Shown here piece after piece: positions 33,704 through 42,752 of a stretch of 64,000 nt of DNA (position 1 is its first letter; each line of letters starts with the position of its first letter). The stretch spans positions 62,001 through 126,000 of the forward strand of contig NZ_JBHWLR010000011.1 of assembly GCF_042731755.1 (NCBI RefSeq), read 5' to 3'. Source of the DNA: Promicromonospora sp042731755. Lineage in GTDB: Bacteria; Actinomycetota; Actinomycetes; Actinomycetales; Cellulomonadaceae. A program made the translations under genes and the position numbers. Below the pieces are notes generated by a model, which made no database searches, was not told the DNA's origin, and saw nothing but the letters and a program-made list of their open reading frames with translations.

Positions 33704-34768
33704 TCAGGCCGCCCGGACCGGCAGGACCACGCACCCGCATCGCGGGTGCGGCTCCGCCGGCCGGGCGCGGGGGATCCCCGCCGGGAGCGAGATCTCCAGG
33801 CACGCACCGACGGCCGCCGGCCGGTGCCCGTCCAGCTGGGCGAGCACCTGGCCCGCGGCCGTCGCCGCTGCCACGGCGGCGAGCGTCGCCTCGTGCGTCG
33901 GCTCCGGCGTCTTGCGGAGCTGGGCCGCCAGCGCCGGCCACTCCCGGTCGGCGTCCGCGCGGGCGAGGTCCACGCAGCTCACGCAGGCCGACCGGCCCGG
34001 CCGCACCAGCGGGCCCACCACGACGTCGGCCTCACGCACCACGACCGGCAGGTGCGGCACCCCGAGACCCAGCAGCCGCTGGTACCGCGCCGGGTGCGCG
34101 GCGTGGGGCTCGGTGACCACTACGACGTCGAGCGCCGCCGGGTCGAGCCCGTCGCCGCCCCCGGCGTCGTCGTCCACCCGGACCGCGACGCGCGGGGAAC
34201 GCTCCGCGAGCAGGGCCTGGACGGCCAGGTCGCGCGCCTCGCCCACGTCGGCCGCCCGTAGGCCGCCCAGCCCGACGTCGGTGGTCTGCACCGGCAGCGG
34301 GTCGCTGAGCACGAGGCCGCCCACCCCCGCCGTCGCGAGGTGCAGCGCGACCGCCGTGCCCAGCCGCCCGAGCCCGACGATGCCGACGACCCGTCTCGCG
34401 CGCTCCGCGAGCGTGGCGAGCCCCGCGCCGTCGGGCCGGAGCATGCCGAGCGCCGTCGCGTCCGCCGCCCCGTCGGCCGGGGCCGTCACCACGCCGACCG
34501 CTCCGGGGACCGGGACGAGCACCCCCGCCCGCGCAAGGGCGGCCATGATCTCGTCGCGCCGCTCGACCCCCACGCCGCACCGCGCGGCCGACTGCTCGAC
34601 CGTCACGTGCCGGCGCTCCGCGATCTCCTCCAGCCAGGACTCCTCGGCCGGCGTGAGCCCGGACAGCACGAACGACCAGCGCGGGTCCGAGCCGCACTGC
34701 ACCTGACCACCGCCGCGGGTGAGCACGGGCGTGCCGGGCCGCAGCCGCAGGGCGGGGGTGCGCTTCAT
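33704..34768 (-). CDS. ThiF/MoeB-like adenylyltransferase-fold protein
   Basis: 354 residues. The Rossmann-like ThiF domain starts near residue 130 with VVGIVGLGRLGTAVALHLA and LVLSDPLPVQTTDVG. Two Cys pairs, CVSCVDLA and the C-terminal PRCGCVV, likely bind zinc as in E1-like enzymes. The N-terminal 100 residues resemble a winged-helix segment (TVEQSAARCGV). No partner ubiquitin-like protein is visible, so the substrate is unknown. Start ATG at 34768; a much longer frame upstream overlaps the divergent protease gene and is rejected. Convergent with whiB7. Confidence 0.83.
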   Translation of the reverse strand: MKRTPALRLRPGTPVLTRGGGQVQCGSDPRWSFVLSGLTPAEESWLEEIAERRHVTVEQSAARCGVGVERRDEIMAALARAGVLVPVPGAVGVVTAPADGAADATALGMLRPDGAGLATLAERARRVVGIVGLGRLGTAVALHLATAGVGGLVLSDPLPVQTTDVGLGGLRAADVGEARDLAVQALLAERSPRVAVRVDDDAGGGDGLDPAALDVVVVTEPHAAHPARYQRLLGLGVPHLPVVVREADVVVGPLVRPGRSACVSCVDLARADADREWPALAAQLRKTPEPTHEATLAAVAAATAAGQVLAQLDGHRPAAVGACLEISLPAGIPRARPAEPHPRCGCVVLPVRAA

Positions 34769-34918
34769 GCCCACCACGATGCCCGACGGCGGCGCTCCGG
34801 GGCCGTTGTCCACAGGCCCGGAGGTATATCCAAAGCATCGAGCGGTCCGGAAGTTCCCGGCTGCGCCCAGAGCCAAATGGACGGCGCAACCCTTGCCGAC
34901 CCGGTTACGGTGAACACT

Positions 34919-36352
34919 ATGAGCGACCAGCACCAGCCCGGCGAAACTCCCCAGTCGTGGGAGGAGATGCTGCGCTCCATGCTCGGCGACGGCGCAGACG
35001 AAGTGATGGCCGAGATGCGCGAGCGCGGCATCGACCCGACGGCGCTCGGCGGCGCACCGGACCCGGTGATGATGCAGTACGCCCTGGCCCAGGTGCAGAA
35101 GATGCTCTCGGCCGAGGGCGCCGGACCGGTCAACGCGGACGTCGCGCACGACGTCGCGCGACAGGTCGCGGTCAGCGAGGGCGACCCGTCCCTGACCGGC
35201 AGGCAGGCCAAGGACGCCACCGACGCGCTCGGGGTGGCCGAGCTCTGGCTCGACGCCGTGACCGATCTCCCGCCCGCGGGCGGTACCCGACGCGCGTGGA
35301 ACCGGTCCGAGTGGGTCGAGGCCACGCTCCCGGTGTGGAACGAGCTCGCCGCGCCCGTGGCGTCCTCCGTCTCGGAGGCGCTCGCCACGGTGCTGCGCGA
35401 CCAGCTTCCCGACGGCGTGGACGACGGCGAGGCAGTGCCCGGCATGCCGGCCGGCGTGCTGCACGGCCTGGGCGGCTCGATCGACCCGGCCCAGATGATG
35501 AAGCGGCTTGGCTCGGCCGTGTTCGGCATGCAGGTGGGCCAGGCCGCGGGCACGCTCTCGCGCGAGGTGTTCGGCGCCACCGACGTCGGCCTGCCGCTGC
35601 TCGACAGCCCCGACACCGTGCTGCTGCCCACCAACGTGGCCGAGTTCGCCGACGGCCTGGACGCCCCGCTCGAGGAGGTGCGGCAGTTCCTCGCCGTGCG
35701 CGAGGCGGCCCACGCACGGCTGTTCACCCACGTCCCGTGGCTGCGCTCGCACCTGCTGTCGATCGTGGAGCGGTACGCGCGCGGCATCACCATCGACCTC
35801 GACGCGCTCGAGGCCCAGGTGCGCGACATCGACCTCGCCGACTCCGACGCGCTGCGCAGCGCGCTGTCAGGCGGCGTCTTCGGGCTGCAGAACACGGACG
35901 AGCAGAAGGCCGTGCTCCTGAACCTGGAGACGACGCTCGCGCTGGTCGAGGGCTGGGTGGACGAGGTCAGCGCCATGGCCGCGCTGCCGCACCTGCCGCA
36001 CGCCATCCCGCTGCGGGAGATGATCCGCCGCCGGCGTGCCGCCGGCGGCCCGGCCGAGCAGACGTTCTCGACCCTGGTCGGCCTGGAGCTGCGGCCGCGC
36101 CGGTCGCGTGACGCCGCGACGCTGTTCTCGATCGTGGCCCGCGCCCAGGGGACCACCGGGCGGGACGCCGTGTGGGACCACCCGGACCTGCTGCCCGGCA
36201 CCGAGGACCTGGACGACCCGTCAGGCTACCTGGTGCGCCGCGAGGCGGCGGAGAACGAGCACGCCGACGTGGACGCGGCGCTCAAGGAGATCTTCGGCGA
36301 GGAGGAGCAGGGCCCCGAGGAGGAGCAGGGCCCCGGAGACGCCGACAAGTAG
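34919..36352 (+). CDS. DUF2342 zinc-dependent metalloprotease-like protein
   Basis: 477 residues matching the actinobacterial DUF2342 family. The central motif VREAAHARLFTHVPWLRSHL corresponds to the family's degenerate HExxH-like site, with Arg in the first position, followed by VEGWVDEVS. The acidic tail is low-complexity (EEEQGPEEEQGPGDADK). Function not established experimentally to my knowledge. Start ATG at 34919. Adjacent to the ThiF-like gene (divergent) and the YgjP-like gene (convergent, 1 bp apart), in the same neighbourhood as in mycobacteria. Confidence 0.87.
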   Translation: MSDQHQPGETPQSWEEMLRSMLGDGADEVMAEMRERGIDPTALGGAPDPVMMQYALAQVQKMLSAEGAGPVNADVAHDVARQVAVSEGDPSLTGRQAKDATDALGVAELWLDAVTDLPPAGGTRRAWNRSEWVEATLPVWNELAAPVASSVSEALATVLRDQLPDGVDDGEAVPGMPAGVLHGLGGSIDPAQMMKRLGSAVFGMQVGQAAGTLSREVFGATDVGLPLLDSPDTVLLPTNVAEFADGLDAPLEEVRQFLAVREAAHARLFTHVPWLRSHLLSIVERYARGITIDLDALEAQVRDIDLADSDALRSALSGGVFGLQNTDEQKAVLLNLETTLALVEGWVDEVSAMAALPHLPHAIPLREMIRRRRAAGGPAEQTFSTLVGLELRPRRSRDAATLFSIVARAQGTTGRDAVWDHPDLLPGTEDLDDPSGYLVRREAAENEHADVDAALKEIFGEEEQGPEEEQGPGDADK

Positions 36353-36353
36353 C

Positions 36354-36896
36354 TCAGTCCTCCTCGTCGTCCGGGGTGGCCTGGCCGTTGTCGTCCTGCG
36401 TGAACGACGCACCCTCCAGGAAGCCGCGCGCGCGGTCCGTCCGGGGGTAGACGTCGAGGATCTTCCAGAACTCGGGGCCGTGGCCGGCATGCAGCAGGTG
36501 CGCCAGCTCGTGCAGCAGCACGTAGTCGAGCACCCAGGACGGCATGCCCTGGAGCCGGGTGGAGATCCGGATGGAGCCGTCCAGCAGCGTGCACGATCCC
36601 CAGCGCCTGCCCTGGTTGGCCGACCACCGGACGCTGGAGGGCCGGGCCCTGCCGCCGAGGTACTTGGCGGAGAGCTCGCCGGCGCGGTCCATGAGCTCCT
36701 GGTCGGACGGGCGGCGGCGCCGCTCCTTGTCCTCGAGCCGGGCCACCATCTTCGCCACCCACTCTCGTTCCTGAGCCCGAGAGAAGCGCGCAGGAATGGC
36801 GACGATGGTCCGTCCACCGTCGCGGTATGCGCTCACCGTGGCGGTGCGACGGCGGCTCCGGCGCACCTCCACGGACGTCAGGGCGTCGTGGGCCAC
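36354..36896 (-). CDS. YgjP-like (DUF45) metallopeptidase-domain protein
   Basis: 180 residues with the DUF45 plan. RWGSCTLLDGSIRIS is followed by the zinc motif LHELAHLLHAGHGPEFW, where HELAH and the downstream His are the expected ligands. Length and motif spacing are typical. Physiological substrate unknown. Start ATG at 36896, divergent from the PDZ/Lon-like gene with about 130 bp between. Confidence 0.9.
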   Translation of the reverse strand: MAHDALTSVEVRRSRRRTATVSAYRDGGRTIVAIPARFSRAQEREWVAKMVARLEDKERRRRPSDQELMDRAGELSAKYLGGRARPSSVRWSANQGRRWGSCTLLDGSIRISTRLQGMPSWVLDYVLLHELAHLLHAGHGPEFWKILDVYPRTDRARGFLEGASFTQDDNGQATPDDEED

Positions 36897-37026
36897 GGCA
36901 CGACCGTACCGGTTATCGGCGTCAAGGTGGGGTATAACACACCGTTCAAGTGGAAAAACTTTGCCTACGGGGCTCTCCTCGGGTGCGATTCACGGAACCC
37001 CCAGGCAAGTGAGGAATGATGGGCCG

Positions 37027-38136
37027 GTGACCGACATGCGCGACCTCCAGCACGCTCCGCAACCCGAGCCGTCACCGTTCGACCATGCCGTGGACAACCC
37101 TGCGCCGATCACGCGCCGCACGGTCACGCTCGGGGTGTCCTTGCTGCTCACGGCCGTTCTGGCCGCGCTGGCCCTGGTCGTGCCCACGCCCTACGCGATG
37201 CGTTCGCCCGGGCCCACCGAGGACACCCTGGAGCGCAACCTCATCCAGATCGAGGGCGCCCGCACGTACGAGTCCACGGGGCAGCTGCGCCTGACCACGG
37301 TGTCCGTGCTCGGCGGGCCGGGCTACCCGATGATGGCCGGCCAGGTGATCCAGGGCTGGTTGGACCCGCGCCGCTCGGTGCTCCCGGTGGAGGCGATCTT
37401 CCCGGAGGCGACCACCAAGGAGGAGCAGCAGGAGGTCAGCCAGGCGGAGATGGTCTCGTCGCAGGAGTCGGCCACGGCCGCGGCGCTGACCGAGCTCGGC
37501 TACGACGTGCCCGCCGTCCTGGACGTCGCCGGCACGGAACCCGGCTCCGGCGCCGAGGGCAAGCTCAAGGAGGGCGACGTCATCACGGAGTTCCAGGGCG
37601 AACCCGTGGGCACCTACGCCGATCTCATCGAGGGGCTCGCCGCCACGACCCCGGGGGACGACGTGACGCTCGGCGTCAAGCGGGGCAAGCGGACCATGGA
37701 CGTGACCGTCACGACCGCGGACAACGGCCAGCGGGCCGTGCTCGGTGTCTTCATCGACCCGCACTACGACTTTCCCGTGGACGTCTCCATCGAGATCGAG
37801 GACATCGGCGGACCGAGCGCGGGCACCATGTTCGCGCTCGGCATCATCGACAAGCTCACCCCCGAGGACGAGGCCAACGGCAAGATCATCGCGGGCACCG
37901 GGACCATGAGCCCGGAGGGCACCGTGGGCCCCATCGGCGGCATCGAGCAGAAGCTGTACGGCGCCGTCCGGGACGACGCCGAGTGGTTCCTCGCGCCCGC
38001 CGACAACTGCGACCAGGTGGTGGGCAACGTGCCCGACGGGCTGCGCGTGGTGAAGGTGGCGACGCTGGCGGAGGCGCGCGACGCCGTGGAGCAGATCGGG
38101 CGCGGCGAGGGAGCCGACCTGCCGACGTGCTCCTGA
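37027..38136 (+). CDS. Membrane-anchored PDZ / Lon-like serine protease (YlbL type)
   Basis: About 369 residues. One N-terminal transmembrane helix near residues 30-50 (LGVSLLLTAVLAALALVV) anchors a PDZ domain (GAEGKLKEGDVITEFQG near residue 180). The Lon S16-like domain carries the catalytic Ser in GGPSAGTMFALG and the Lys in ANGKIIAGTG, followed by GPIGGIEQK. Homologues degrade or clear membrane proteins in other bacteria. GTG 37027 is used as start; ATG 37036 is an alternative. Precedes the UPF0182 gene as in mycobacteria. Confidence 0.9.
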   Translation: MTDMRDLQHAPQPEPSPFDHAVDNPAPITRRTVTLGVSLLLTAVLAALALVVPTPYAMRSPGPTEDTLERNLIQIEGARTYESTGQLRLTTVSVLGGPGYPMMAGQVIQGWLDPRRSVLPVEAIFPEATTKEEQQEVSQAEMVSSQESATAAALTELGYDVPAVLDVAGTEPGSGAEGKLKEGDVITEFQGEPVGTYADLIEGLAATTPGDDVTLGVKRGKRTMDVTVTTADNGQRAVLGVFIDPHYDFPVDVSIEIEDIGGPSAGTMFALGIIDKLTPEDEANGKIIAGTGTMSPEGTVGPIGGIEQKLYGAVRDDAEWFLAPADNCDQVVGNVPDGLRVVKVATLAEARDAVEQIGRGEGADLPTCS

Positions 38137-38190
38137 CGCTCGCGGGCGGGATCCCGGGCGTTGACCACGTGTTGCACATCTGGAGGATGT

Positions 38191-38231
38191 GGGAACCTTG
38201 TGGTGGGAACCTTGACCAGAGCCTGGCCGTT
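38191..38231 (+). promoter_or_regulatory. Possible ECF-type promoter upstream of UPF0182 gene
   Basis: The word GTGGGAACCTTG occurs twice, 14 bp apart. The second GGGAACC (38205-38211) is followed after 16 bp by CGTT (38228-38231), which resembles SigE/SigH-type ECF promoters (GGAAC then CGTT). About 45 bp upstream of the start codon. Confidence 0.4.
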
Positions 38232-38277
38232 CCAACTGCGTACGGCCCAACCATTCATGACGTGAGGTAACGCAGAA

Positions 38278-41200
38278 GTGTCCTTCGCCGCAGCACCTCG
38301 TCGCCCATCCGGCGGCGCACCCCGAGCCCGACGACGCAGTCCCCTGGGGGTGGCGGTCGTCGCGGTCGCCGTCGTCGTCGCGGCCCTGCTTCTCCTAGCG
38401 CAGTTCTGGACCGAGGTGATGTGGTTCGGGCAGCTCGGGTTCTCCCGGGTGATCTGGACCGAGTGGGGCATGCGCGGCGCGCTGTTCGCCGTCGGCTTCC
38501 TGGTCATGGCCGGAGCCGTGTTCTGGTCGTTCACCGCGGCCTACCGCTCGCGCCCCGTCTACGCGCCGAGCACCCCCGAGCAGGCCACGCTCGACCAGTA
38601 CCGCGAGGCGGTCGAACCGCTGCGCCGCGTCGTGATGATCGCGGCCCCGGTGCTGATCGGCTTCTTCGCGGGCGTCGCGGCGTCGGCGCAGTGGCGCACC
38701 GTCCTCCTGGCGTTCAACAGCGAGCCCTTCGGTGAGACCGACCCGCAGTTCGGCATGGACCTCGGGTTCTTCGTCTTCCTGCTCCCCGCGCTGCGGTTCG
38801 GCGTCGGGTTCCTCATCTCGGTGGTGGTGATCGCCGGCATCGCCGGCGTGATCACGCACTACCTGTACGGCGGGCTCCGGATCGGCCCGGCCGCCGCCGG
38901 CGGCCCCCGCACCACCCCCGCGGCGCGCATCCACCTGGCCGTCATCGGCGCGGTGCTGCTGCTGCTCATCGGTGCCAACTACTGGCTGGACCGGTACTCG
39001 ATCCTGACCAACGCGGGCGACCGGTTCGACGGCGCCTCCTACTCCGACGTGCACGCCGTGATCCCCGCCAAGGGCATCCTCACGGTCGTCGCGATCTTCG
39101 TCGCCGCGCTGTTCATCGTCACCGCGTTCCGGGGCGACTGGCGCCTGCCGGCGATCGGCGTCGGCCTCATGGTCGTCTCCGCCATCGCGATCGGCGGCAT
39201 CTACCCCGCGGTCGTCCAGCGCTTCCAGGTGAACCCGAACGCGCAGGAGCTGGAGAGCGAGTACATCCAGCGCAACATCGACGCGACCCTCTCTGCTTTC
39301 GGCATCGACGACGTCGAGAAGGAACCGTACGACGCCACGACCCAGGCCGAGGAGGGCGCCCTGCGCTCGGACGCGGACACCGCCGCGTCGATCCGGCTGC
39401 TGGACCCGCAGATCGTCTCGCCGTCGTTCCGCCAGCTCCAGCAGAACAAGCAGTACTACAACTTCAACGACTCCCTGTCGGTCGACAAGTACGAGATCGA
39501 CGGCGAGTCCCGCGACACCGTGATCGCGGTGCGCGAGCTCAACCTCGACGGCCTGGGCCAGGACCAGCGCAACTGGGTCAACGACCACACCGTGTACACG
39601 CACGGCTACGGCGTCGTCGCCGCGTACGGCAACCAGCCGGGCCCGGACGGGCGCCCGGCCTTCTTCGAGGGCGGCATCCCGTCCCAGGGCGCGATCAGCG
39701 ACCTCGAGGGCGAGTACGAGCCGCGCATCTACTTCAGCCCGAGCACCACCACGTACTCCATCGTGGGCGCGCCCGAGGGCACCAAGGCGTGGGAGCTCGA
39801 CTACCAGGCCGACGACGCGGACGACGGCGGCCAGGTCAACACCACGTTCACCGGTGACGCCGGGCCCAGCGTCGGCGCGTTCGGCAGCAAGCTCCTGTAC
39901 GCGCTGAAGTTCGGCGAGGAGCAGCTGCTGTTCTCCGACCGCGTCACGAGCGAGTCGCAGATCCTCTACGACCGTGACCCGCAGCAGCGCGTCAGCAAGG
40001 TCGCGCCGTGGCTGACGCTCGACAACCGGGTCTACCCGGCGGTCGTGGACGGCCGCGTGAAGTGGATCGTCGACGCCTACACCACGAGCGACGCCGTCCC
40101 GTACTCGACCTCGACCCCGCTCGACGAGGCGGTGGCGGACACGCTCACCCAGCAGGCCGGCGCCCCCGTCGAGCTGCCGGAGGAGGTCAACTACATCCGG
40201 AACTCGGTGAAGGCCACGGTCGACGCCTACGACGGTTCGGTCGACCTGTACGCGTGGGACGCGAACGACCCGATCCTGAAGGCGTGGAGCAACGTCTTCC
40301 CGGATGCCGTGAAGCCGATGGACGAGATCTCCGGCGACCTCATGAGCCACCTGCGGTACCCGGAGGACCTGTTCAAGGTGCAGCGCACCCTGCTCAGCCA
40401 GTACCACGTGACGGACTCCGCCGAGTTCTTCTCGGGCCAGGACTTCTGGAACAACCCGACCGACCCGACGTCGGAGGCGACCACCGCGCCGCTGCAGCCG
40501 CCGTACTACCTGACGCTGCAGATGCCGGGCCAGGACCAGTCCACGTTCTCGCTGACCTCGACGTTCATCCCGGGCGGTAACACCGACCGAGAGGTGCTCA
40601 CCGGGTTCCTCGCGGTGGATGCCGACGCCGGCAGCGAGGCGGGCACCAAGTCCGAGGACTACGGGAAGCTACGCCTCCTGGAGCTGCCACGGGACACGAC
40701 TGTCCCCGGACCGGGTCAGGTGCAGAACAACTTCGACTCGAACCCGACGATCTCCGAGCAGCTGAACATCCTGCAGATCGGCGCGTCCACGGTGCGCCGG
40801 GGCAACCAGCTCACCCTGCCGGTCGGCGGCGGTCTGCTGTACGTGCAGCCGGTCTACATCCAGTCGACCGGTGGCACGCAGTTCCCGCTGCTGCGCAAGG
40901 TGCTCGTCGCGTTCGGTGACGACATCGGGTTCGCCGACACGCTCGACGAGGCGCTCGACCAGGTGTTCGGCGGTGACTCGGGTGCCCAGGCCGGCGACGC
41001 CGGTGCGGCGGCCGAGGACGAGGCGCCCACCGCACCGCCCACGGGCGAGGGCGACACGGGTACGGAGCCGTCGCAGGAGCCCAGCCAGGAGCCGAGCGGC
41101 GAGTCCACGCCGGACAGCACCCAGGCGCCGTCGTCCGAGCTGGACGCCGCGCTGCAGGACGCCCGCGCCGCCATGGAGGACGCCAACGCCGCCCAGCGCG

Positions 41201-41292
41201 ACGGTGACTGGGCCGCCTACGGCGAGGCGCAGGACCGGCTGCAGAAGGCACTGGAGGACGCGATCGCCGCCGAGGAGGCTCAGCAGGGCTGA
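38278..41292 (+). CDS. UPF0182 large membrane protein
   Basis: 1004 residues matching UPF0182. The first 310 residues hold about seven hydrophobic helices (VAVVAVAVVVAALLLLAQFW first). A large extracytoplasmic region follows, with the family motifs YNFNDSLSVDKYEIDG and NYIRNSVKATVDAYDG. From residue about 900 the tail is acidic and Pro/Ser/Thr-rich, and it ends in a charged helix. Function unknown. GTG at 38278 with GAGGT upstream. Preceded by an ECF-like promoter and followed by a strong hairpin. Confidence 0.92.
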   Translation: MSFAAAPRRPSGGAPRARRRSPLGVAVVAVAVVVAALLLLAQFWTEVMWFGQLGFSRVIWTEWGMRGALFAVGFLVMAGAVFWSFTAAYRSRPVYAPSTPEQATLDQYREAVEPLRRVVMIAAPVLIGFFAGVAASAQWRTVLLAFNSEPFGETDPQFGMDLGFFVFLLPALRFGVGFLISVVVIAGIAGVITHYLYGGLRIGPAAAGGPRTTPAARIHLAVIGAVLLLLIGANYWLDRYSILTNAGDRFDGASYSDVHAVIPAKGILTVVAIFVAALFIVTAFRGDWRLPAIGVGLMVVSAIAIGGIYPAVVQRFQVNPNAQELESEYIQRNIDATLSAFGIDDVEKEPYDATTQAEEGALRSDADTAASIRLLDPQIVSPSFRQLQQNKQYYNFNDSLSVDKYEIDGESRDTVIAVRELNLDGLGQDQRNWVNDHTVYTHGYGVVAAYGNQPGPDGRPAFFEGGIPSQGAISDLEGEYEPRIYFSPSTTTYSIVGAPEGTKAWELDYQADDADDGGQVNTTFTGDAGPSVGAFGSKLLYALKFGEEQLLFSDRVTSESQILYDRDPQQRVSKVAPWLTLDNRVYPAVVDGRVKWIVDAYTTSDAVPYSTSTPLDEAVADTLTQQAGAPVELPEEVNYIRNSVKATVDAYDGSVDLYAWDANDPILKAWSNVFPDAVKPMDEISGDLMSHLRYPEDLFKVQRTLLSQYHVTDSAEFFSGQDFWNNPTDPTSEATTAPLQPPYYLTLQMPGQDQSTFSLTSTFIPGGNTDREVLTGFLAVDADAGSEAGTKSEDYGKLRLLELPRDTTVPGPGQVQNNFDSNPTISEQLNILQIGASTVRRGNQLTLPVGGGLLYVQPVYIQSTGGTQFPLLRKVLVAFGDDIGFADTLDEALDQVFGGDSGAQAGDAGAAAEDEAPTAPPTGEGDTGTEPSQEPSQEPSGESTPDSTQAPSSELDAALQDARAAMEDANAAQRDGDWAAYGEAQDRLQKALEDAIAAEEAQQG

Positions 41293-41308
41293 TCCTCCCG
41301 CGCACAGC

Positions 41309-41350
41309 AGTCAGACCTGCAGGTCACTCCGGTGACCTGCAGGTCTGACT
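41309..41350. terminator. 19-bp perfect hairpin with T-tract after UPF0182
   Basis: Arms 41309-41327 and 41332-41350 are perfect around TCCG, followed by CTTTT on the plus strand. It has the same GTCAGACC..CAGGTCAC core as the hairpin at 18351-18392. Good intrinsic terminator for the UPF0182 gene, and probably also for the convergent gene that stops at 41354. Confidence 0.75.
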
Positions 41351-41353
41351 CTT

Positions 41354-42172
41354 TTATGCGAGGCGGCGGGCCACCACCACCGAGTTGATGACGTCGTCGG
41401 TGGGGTGCACCACCTCCAGCACCTCGAACCCCGGCATGGCCCCCAGGTCGACGGGCGGGTAGAGCAGGGTGCGCGCACCCCGCGCGCTGCGCGCGAGCAG
41501 CAGCGCGCCGGTCCGCATGGTGTCGGCCATCCGGCGCAGGATCGCCGCCTTGGCCGACGGCGTCTCGCCCACCAGCGCGGCGAGCACCACGACGTCGTGC
41601 TCGGCAAGGCCCACGGTGGCGGCGTCGGCCTGCTCGAAGCGGACCGACGCCGCGCCGAGGCACGCCGCGACCCGGCGCGCCAGCGCCACCGCCGTGGCGT
41701 CGCGGTCCAGGCCGACGACGGGGGCGTCGAGCGCGGCGGCGTAGCCCAGGGTGCTCAGGGGGAGCGGTCCGCTCCCGACGACGGCGACCGATCCCGGCGT
41801 GCCGCCGCCCGCGTGGTTGATCAGCCGGGCCTCCAGGGCCGTGAGCCGGCGGTAGTTGTCGAGGTAGGGGAACGCGGCTAGCGCGGCCCGCGCGTCGGGC
41901 GCGCCGGCGATGTGCTCGGCCCACGCGTGCTCGAGCTCGGTCTCGCCGCGTGCCGAGAGGTCGCGGATGGCGTCCTTGCGGCGGTGGACCTCGGGGTGCG
42001 CCAGGACGTCCCGGGCCTGCCGGTCGGGCGTCGCGAGGACCGCCTGCACCAGGCCGCCGAAGAGGGCGTTCGTGCCGGGGTCCGGGCGCAGGTGGGGCAG
42101 TGCGGCAAGCCGGTCGGTGAGGTGGACGATCCGGTCGGCGGACAGGGTGGTATCGCTCAGCTCCGTCGTCAT
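41354..42172 (-). CDS. Nicotianamine synthase-like protein
   Basis: 272 residues resembling nicotianamine synthase: an N-terminal helical region (LDNYRRLTALEARLI), then the SAM-binding VVGSGPLPLSTLGYAA, VGLDRDATAVALARRVA and a VVVLAALVGE strand. Family enzymes condense aminocarboxypropyl units from S-adenosylmethionine into metal-chelating peptides. No opine dehydrogenase, exporter or metal importer is next to it, so it looks like an orphan and the product is unknown. ATG at 42172 is used rather than the frame to 42280 that would run through the tRNA promoter. Confidence 0.8.
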   Translation of the reverse strand: MTTELSDTTLSADRIVHLTDRLAALPHLRPDPGTNALFGGLVQAVLATPDRQARDVLAHPEVHRRKDAIRDLSARGETELEHAWAEHIAGAPDARAALAAFPYLDNYRRLTALEARLINHAGGGTPGSVAVVGSGPLPLSTLGYAAALDAPVVGLDRDATAVALARRVAACLGAASVRFEQADAATVGLAEHDVVVLAALVGETPSAKAAILRRMADTMRTGALLLARSARGARTLLYPPVDLGAMPGFEVLEVVHPTDDVINSVVVARRLA

Positions 42173-42241
42173 GGGGACGATGGTTCCACGGCCGGATCGG
42201 TTCGACCGGCTGTGACCTGCGTCTCGACCGGGCGACCCGGT

Positions 42242-42271
42242 TTGCGCTTCGTCGCTCGGGGTGCGTAAAGT
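42242..42271 (+). promoter_or_regulatory. tRNA promoter
   Basis: TTGCGC (42242-42247), 18-bp spacer, TAAAGT (42266-42271), placing transcription start a few bases before the tRNA. Confidence 0.6.
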
Positions 42272-42283
42272 AGGGATCACCGA

Positions 42284-42357
42284 CGCGGGGTGGAGCAGCT
42301 CGGTAGCTCGCTGGGCTCATAACCCAGAGGTCGCAGGTTCAAATCCTGCCCCCGCTA
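42284..42357 (+). tRNA. Initiator tRNA-Met (CAU)
   Basis: Full cloverleaf: acceptor CGCGGGG with CCCCGCT, D arm GAGC/GCTC, anticodon arm CTGGG-CTCATAA-CCCAG and T arm GCAGG-TTCAAAT-CCTGC. Position 1-72 is mispaired (C-U) and the anticodon stem has three stacked G-C pairs, both marks of the formylated initiator. CCA is not encoded (CAA follows). Confidence 0.97.
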
Positions 42358-42428
42358 CAAATGCCAGGCCCGGAGGTCCACGGATCTCCGGGCCTGAGCG
42401 CTTTCCAGGGTCTGGAACGATGGTCCGC

Positions 42429-42716
42429 ATGACAGCACCCGCACCTCGTCCGGAGCGCACCGCGCGCGTCGTCCTCGTGGCCCTCGTCGTGGTCGGCCTC
42501 GCGCTGCTGGGCGGCGCGGCCTGGGTGGGGAGCCGCCCGGCGCCCACCTGGTTCGCCTATGCGCCGTTGTCGGGCACGACCTACACGCCGCGCGGCACCC
42601 CGTCTTCCGGCACCGTGGCCCTGCTCTCGGCCGCCGGCACGCTCCTGCTCGGCGGCGCGGCCGGCTTCGCCGTCGGACGACGGAGCCGGCCTGCCGCGGG
42701 CGCGCAGCCGGAGTGA
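42429..42716 (+). CDS. Small two-helix membrane protein
   Basis: 95 residues with two hydrophobic segments (VVLVALVVVGLALLGGAAW and VALLSAAGTLLLGGAAGFAVG) joined by a polar loop, and a basic C terminus. No family recognised. Two in-frame ATGs (42420 and 42429) are possible starts. It follows the initiator tRNA and is convergent with the AhpD-like gene. Confidence 0.65.
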   Translation: MTAPAPRPERTARVVLVALVVVGLALLGGAAWVGSRPAPTWFAYAPLSGTTYTPRGTPSSGTVALLSAAGTLLLGGAAGFAVGRRSRPAAGAQPE

Positions 42717-42752
42717 GCGCAGGCCGCCCGCGCGCCGAGAAGTGCCCGAGGC

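Noticed and set aside
33704..35752. 682-residue ThiF protein using the longest frame
   Set aside because: The extra N-terminal half is antisense to the DUF2342 protease gene and has no ThiF homology.
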